Positions 59,258 to 64,000 of a stretch of 64,000 nucleotides of DNA are shown in pieces. Under the pieces are notes generated by a model. That model worked only from the letters and a program-made list of their open reading frames with translations, did no database searches and was not told where the DNA came from. The position numbers and the translations under genes are program-made. Numbering within the stretch: the stretch's first letter is position 1; every line of letters begins with the position of its first letter. The stretch lies in the NCBI GenBank assembly GCA_963969365.1, contig OZ017747.1, positions 2,170,001-2,234,000 on the forward strand. The letters are read 5' to 3'. The DNA is from Asterochloris sp. CNOR1. Lineage: Eukaryota > Chlorophyta > Trebouxiophyceae > Trebouxiales > Trebouxiaceae.

Positions 59258-61710
59258 CTATTTAGCCTTCTCAGGTTGAGGAGGATCCTCCAGGAGCCTG
59301 AGCATGTCACCCACCAGATACAATGAACCAGTGACCAGAACCTGCGGACGCAGCAGGAAGCAATGCTAATTGTTGGCTTGTTATTTGACACATGTGTGAC
59401 CATGAAACTCTCTCACCTGCAATGGCCTCCGCGGAGTGGCCTTTGAGCAGGCACGCAGCCAGTCCAAGGTGGACCGAAGGGAGGGCATCACAACAGAACG
59501 GGAACCCAAGCGGGCAAGTGCAGGGGGCCTGAGCTGCCCAGAAATGTCCTGCAGGCACGAGGCAGCAACATGGCACCTCTGCAGAGCTCAACCTGGTGCA
59601 CAGCAGGTGGCAACTGATGGCACCTGTTCTAGACGGCAGGGAGCTTGAAGTTGAGTGTCCCAGACGGACTGTAGCTGCAGCTGCAGGGATAGATCTGCCG
59701 GCAACTGCTGTGCAGAGAGAGCTGTGTACGAGGAGTCAGGGGGCACAAACACGGTCTGATCAAGCACAATGTTTCGTAGAGCCAGAGTCTGCGCCATTGG
59801 CTCAAGCAGGCGCTTGGGATCACGCTCCTGCATGCCAACCAACATAGTTCCAGTCAGAGTGTTGTTGCCTTCTGCTTGAAGCTGCCAGCCAACCAGAAGC
59901 TGACCTTCATACAGTTGAAGAGCAGGAGTCGCAGAGCGTCCTGCCTGTTGCCAGACGCGCCTGCAAACCAGTCAGCACAGCAGGCCATGCTTTCTGCTGT
60001 GTGAGCACCATCCAGGAAGAAGTCAAGGGTGCCATCTGCATGATGATCTGACACAACCTGCAGGCAACAACATCAGCCTGTCTGCACTGACAGCCTCCGG
60101 CAACGCCTGTACCCTGCTAGGACAGCAGCCCACCTGCGACCTCCCAGGCCAGACGCAGGTGTTGAGACCCTGCACATACTGGCCAGGCAAGCGACCCTGC
60201 TGGGCCTCACCGGCCCGTCGCACAGCCGCATCCTGCTGGCCTGCATGCAAACATGTGCCTGGGGTGCTGTTGATGGCACTGCCAGCGAGCTCTGCAGCAG
60301 GCACCCACTTGGCATCCTGCTTGCTGCTCTCTGCTCCCAGCAGGCAGCAAGCTGCACTGCAAGTGATGCATTGATCTGCTGATGCACCCCTGCGACTCCG
60401 AGCTGCACACTGTCTTCAGAGTTCAGGGTGCTGTAGGACTCAAAGTCTGGTACGACTGTGAGCGGCACCTTCACCGCATCTGCAACTTCCTGCAGTGCAG
60501 CCAGGTCCATGCTAAGCATGCAGGCGAAGCAGACCACATGCCCATGACAGACAGGTCCGCTTGGACCACGGCGCCTACCTGCAGCGCCGCGTGGGCATCT
60601 GCCGGCTGCTGGACAGTCAGGGCTGGGACACCTGGCTTGAAAATGCCCGCCTTCTCCCTGGCAATCTCCTGCAGCAGGCAAAGACTTGGCTTATTGCAGC
60701 AGCAGGAGCAGCTTGCAGTGCACCAGCAGGAGCAGGACACTTTGCCTTCCTGCCTGCCAAGAACAGCCCCAGGAACAGCTGCTCAGCTCACTGGCAGCGT
60801 GTAACCCAGGATCTCCATGTGATCAAAGCCCAGAGAGGAGATGCCTGTGACAACAGGGCTGGGGACACAGTTGGTGGCGTCCAGCCGCCCCCCCAGCCCA
60901 ACCTCCAGAATGGCCACATCCACATTCTCCTGTAGGAATATGCGCAGCCCTGCAGATCATGTGAGCGTCATTGCAGGTGACCAGTGGCCTGGCACTGCAG
61001 TTGGTGACACTCTTGGCGCTCAGTGCCAGCTCACCCAGCAGAGTCATGAAGCGAAAGTAGGCGGCTTTTGCGACGTCTTCCTTCTCAGACAGCTCCTTGA
61101 GCCGCCTCTGGCACCACCAGAAGTCTTCAATGAACGTGCTGCGGTCCACAGGCTCCCTGCGCAGGGCACAAGCCTGGCGGTGCGGCGTGCGTTTGCAGAC
61201 TGGCAGGCAAGCAACCTCAAAAGGCCTCACCCGTTTATACGTATCCTTTCACGCACATCCACTAGGTGAGGGGAGGTGAACAAGCCAGTCTTGTAGCCAC
61301 ATTGCCGCAGGATGCTCTCCACCATGGCGCACGTCGAGCCCTGCATTCAGCTTTCCTAAGAGCTGCACTGCCGCATCACACAGGCACAGGATGTGTGCAG
61401 GCCATCGCACCTTGCCTTTAGTGCCAGCCACATGGATCACACTCAATCTGGGGAGCTCATGCTGCAGGCCCAGCGCCTGCAGATACCGCCCCATATAGTC
61501 GTTGGCTGTCTTCCACTGGGTGCCATCTCCCCTCGTGTGCTTGCTGATGAAGCTACTCAGGTGGGCAATGACCTCCTCGTACTCAGCATCACTCATGTGT
61601 TCCGGTGTTGCCCACCTGTGAACTGGGAGGATATAGGTCAAGCTCAACAAGCTAAAACGCAGTGTGACCCACTGAACTTGCTGTGCGGCTACAGAGCTCC
61701 ACACCAGCAT
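59258..61710 (-). CDS. Folylpolyglutamate synthase
   Basis: Adds glutamates to folates, with dihydrofolate synthase-like fold; acts in cytosol and organelles. Eleven minus-strand exons: 61710-61411, 61340-61231, 61156-61035, 60949-60792, 60668-60579, 60489-60309, 60240-60134, 60057-59905, 59827-59624, 59548-59417 and 59341-59258. They close to 546 residues from the ATG at 61710, or 508 from the in-frame ATG at 61596 ([10 protein letters not shown]). The stretch between them ([20 protein letters not shown]) could be an organelle leader. Motifs: ATP loop [41 protein letters not shown]-like [89 protein letters not shown] and the family end [19 protein letters not shown] 68-bp intron at 60241-60308 is required to keep frame. 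Confidence 0.93.
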
Positions 61711-61740
61711 GGAGGAAGAGCTAACCAGCCAATCCGGCAG
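61597..61740. promoter_or_regulatory. Bidirectional start region, FPGS / DRC1
   Basis: The DRC1 ATG (61709) and the upstream FPGS ATG (61710, minus strand) share the bases CATG. If FPGS starts at 61596 the two starts are still only 112 bp apart. Confidence 0.5.
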
Positions 61741-64000
61741 GTTGCATTGGTTGTCAGCATCTTGGTTGCCATGGTAGCTTTGCAGCAGCTTACAGTCTGC
61801 CTTCTTGCGTGCAGGGAGCAGCGCATTGCTGCAAGGCGCACCAGGATCAAGGAGCGCATTGCAGCCATACGAGCTGGTGCTGTGGTCGGTGAGGCTTACA
61901 GCACCCAGCTATGGCAGTGTGACGAGGCATGAGCAGCTCCAGTGGCCCCAGACAGGGGATGGGTGCCAAAGGCCCAGTGTGCTTGCAGGAGGTGGAGGAG
62001 AGCGCAAGATGGAGCGCCAGGAGCAGGTTGGCAAGGGGCGGCAGCAGGCCAATGATAGCATCAGGCGCCTGCTGCGCATCAAAGCCACCAGTGACCTGGA
62101 CGTCACTGCCATCAGGGTGGTGGCAGATGAGCGCGAGAGCCAGCGCCGCATCAAGGAGGAGCAGCAGCGGCAGGTGCACGCCTGACATGCTCTGGAGCTG
62201 CCCTGGTGCCCAGCTGCTACCAGTCAGACAAAGGCCAGTGTGCCGCTGTCTGCCAGCCAGGCCCCCAGCCCCAAATGTTCCCAACCTGCACCTTCGGGTG
62301 CAATGCATGGCGAGCTGCGGCCCGGATGCTGATGCACTTGGAGCTTGGTAGCAGCGCCCCACCCCCCACCTGAGAGGCCAACCCACTCCCTGTGCCACCG
62401 CAGGTCATGCGTGACAAGCTGCTGGCAGGAGCGGAGGGTAGTGCACGCGACAACGGAGCCATCGCTGGCCGCTGGGCCGAGCTGTATGCCCTGGAGGTGC
62501 CCCAGGAGCTGCAGGGGGAGATGCACGCCCAGCAGGCAGCATGTGCGGCCATCGTCCAGGCCAAGGGCGGCCTGGTGGAGGAGATGAAGGGGGAGCTCAA
62601 GGGCAAGGACGATGAGTACGTGCGCACGCTCAAGCAGCAAGCAGAGGACGTGGACCTGTTGCTGCAGTACATGAGCACGCAGCTGGAGGAGATGCAGACC
62701 GCCTACCGCGAGGAGCTCAGCGAGGTGGAGAGCGCCTTCCTGCAGGTGGGCAGGCAGTGCCTGGCAGTGCAGGCCGGCTGCTGGAGGGGTTGCAGCCTGT
62801 TGGAGGCTGCATCTTTGCAATTCTGGAGCAGTCCCCAGTCTTAAGGTGCTGAACAGCCTCTGTGATCATCTCCCTTCCCGGCACACCGCACTGTGTGCTC
62901 TGCATCAGTAGCAGGCAGGGATGCTGCTGCTACAGGAACGGTCTGAGCTGATCAAGGCCAACGGGGGTGAGGTGGAGAAGCTCTTTGAGAAGCGGGGCCA
63001 GATGGAGCAGGCCTTCCTAGAGCGCTTCTTGGCCACGGCAGAGGACTATCAGAAGCAGCTGGAAGAGATGCGGTCGGCAGATGCAGAGGACTACAACGTC
63101 CTCAAAGTCAGGTCGGAGCAGATGTGCAGCTCTGCCAGCGCTTGCCAAATGCTTGAGGGCAGCCAATGCAGCCATCAGCCAGCCATGCAGGGGCACACAA
63201 CTGTTTCGGCTACTTGCAGCCGCTCTCGCCATGGTCACAGTTCCAGCCCATGCAGCCATCTGCTATGTCCAGCACCCTGCCCTTTGGCTGTGCCCTTGAG
63301 GGTGCCCTTGAGGGTACTGCCCAGATGAGACCCAGCCTGACAGCGCAGGCTGGAGACCGACATCCAAAACCTGGAGCAGCACCTGGAGGCCATGCGGGCG
63401 ACCTACCAACTGAACCAGGAGAAGCTGGAGTACAACTTTCGGGTCCTGACCGAGCGCGATGCAGAAAACCAGGCCACTATCAACCAGCAGAAACGCAAAA
63501 TCTCCCGGCAGCGGGACGTACTGTCCGTCATGATGGTGGGTGGGGCTGGCAATGTGGCTGGCCAGGTCAGGACACCCTGCTTGCTGATGGTGCTGTTGCT
63601 GCCAGCAGCGTGACAGGCTGTTCCCAGGATGTCTGCCGGTTTCTGAAATTTAAGTTGCCATCCGCAAAGCCAGCCAGGTGAGAAGTCTCTGCTTGCCGGT
63701 GGCTTCAAAATGCACTTGACCTAGGGCTGTCTGTTCATTTGATGTAGGCCTGCAAGCTGCCTGCAGGCTCGGTACAGCCAGCATGAGAAGAAGTTTGCTG
63801 ACGAAAACATCAAGCTAACGGAGGAGTATAAGCGTATCACCGAGCACTTCAAGGACCTGCAGGCCAAATTCAGTCACTTTCAGCAGGCTGACCTGAATAA
63901 ATTCCAGGAGGTGGGTTGCCTTTGTGAGCACTGCTGCACAGCAGGAGGCCCCAGGTACTCTGTGCTAGACAGCAGGGAATGCTGCATGTCCTGTGCCAGA
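61709..64000 (+). CDS. DRC1: Dynein regulatory complex protein 1 (DRC1), 5' part
   Basis: Coiled-coil base-plate protein of the nexin-dynein regulatory complex in the ciliary axoneme. Exons 61709-61740, 61815-61888, 61989-62173, 62404-62745, 62936-63111, 63349-63539, 63655-63677 and 63767-63910 close in phase (389 residues); the gene continues past the window. It starts [19 protein letters not shown]. Family segments: RIKERIAAIRAG, VVADERESQRRIKEEQQ, MKGELKGKDDEYVRTLKQQ, QLEEMQTAYREELSEVESAF, ERSELIKANGGEVEKLFEKR, DAEDYNVLKVRLETDIQNLE, and the very conserved ATYQLNQEKLEYNFRVLTER, QATINQQKRKISR and FADENIKLTEEYKRITEHFK. The 23-bp exon is inferred from phase and is the least certain. Together with DNAAF11 it implies a motile-cilium gene set. 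Confidence 0.92.

Noticed and set aside
60241-60489. Frameshift in folylpolyglutamate synthase
   Set aside because: The two frames are reconciled by a 68-bp intron (donor GTGGGT, acceptor GCATGCAG), so no mutation is needed.

Overview
The window is nuclear DNA of a unicellular green alga, most likely a chlorophyte of the trebouxiophyte type. The grounds are: GC-rich sequence; about 27 spliced genes packed into 64 kb; short introns that mostly run from GTGAGY or GTGGGY to CTGCAG or TGCAG; plastid-type leaders; plant-type families (RETICULATA, PAS2, cyclic phosphodiesterase, HAKAI); and a TTTAGGG telomere-like motif. I recognise no transposon, virus relic, CRISPR array, rRNA or tRNA. All gene models were made by eye from frame, splice-junction phase and remembered family motifs. 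Exon phases were checked by arithmetic, and wherever a junction did not close I say so.

Layout. 0-9 kb: UAP56 helicase (3' end, +), mitochondrial bL17 (-), a plant-type DEAD-box helicase (+) and a HAKAI-like RING protein (-). 9-14 kb: an Ala-rich low-complexity protein and a tiny Cys-rich membrane peptide (both +). 14-17 kb: DNAAF11/LRRC6, a ciliary dynein-assembly factor (-). 17-25 kb: an RRM protein, a dsRBD/RG/Q-rich protein and a RETICULATA-family plastid protein (all +). 25-34 kb: CK2 beta (-), a plastid-targeted single-pass protein (-), SmD3 (+) and a golgin-like coiled-coil protein (-). 34-39 kb: COQ4 (+), the fatty-acid-elongase dehydratase PAS2/HACD (-), a cyclic phosphodiesterase (-) and a small coiled-coil protein (-). 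39-41 kb: ribosomal protein eL18 (+). 41-49.4 kb: a RavA-like MoxR AAA+ ATPase (-) head-to-head with a ViaA-like VWA protein (+). 49.4-53 kb: a poorly resolved gene (-) and a plastid-type glutathione peroxidase (+). 53-57.7 kb: an SLC38/AAAP transporter whose C-terminus carries a very long, sequon-rich coiled coil (-). 58-64 kb: a DUF2064 glycosyltransferase (+), folylpolyglutamate synthase (-) and DRC1 of the nexin-dynein regulatory complex (+, runs off the window).

Four points stand out. (1) The RavA/ViaA pair looks like a bacterial-type AAA+/VWA chaperone module kept in a eukaryote as divergent neighbours, with a plastid-like leader on the ATPase. (2) The transporter/coiled-coil fusion has about 14 N-glycosylation sequons in the tail, consistent with a lumenal or extracellular C-terminus. 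(3) Two axonemal genes (DNAAF11, DRC1) lie in one window. (4) Decayed copies of exon/splice-junction segments recur in neighbouring introns or 3' flanks, and several introns use GC-AG borders. Genes are arranged almost entirely as divergent and convergent pairs, some with only 33-39 bp between opposing stop codons.
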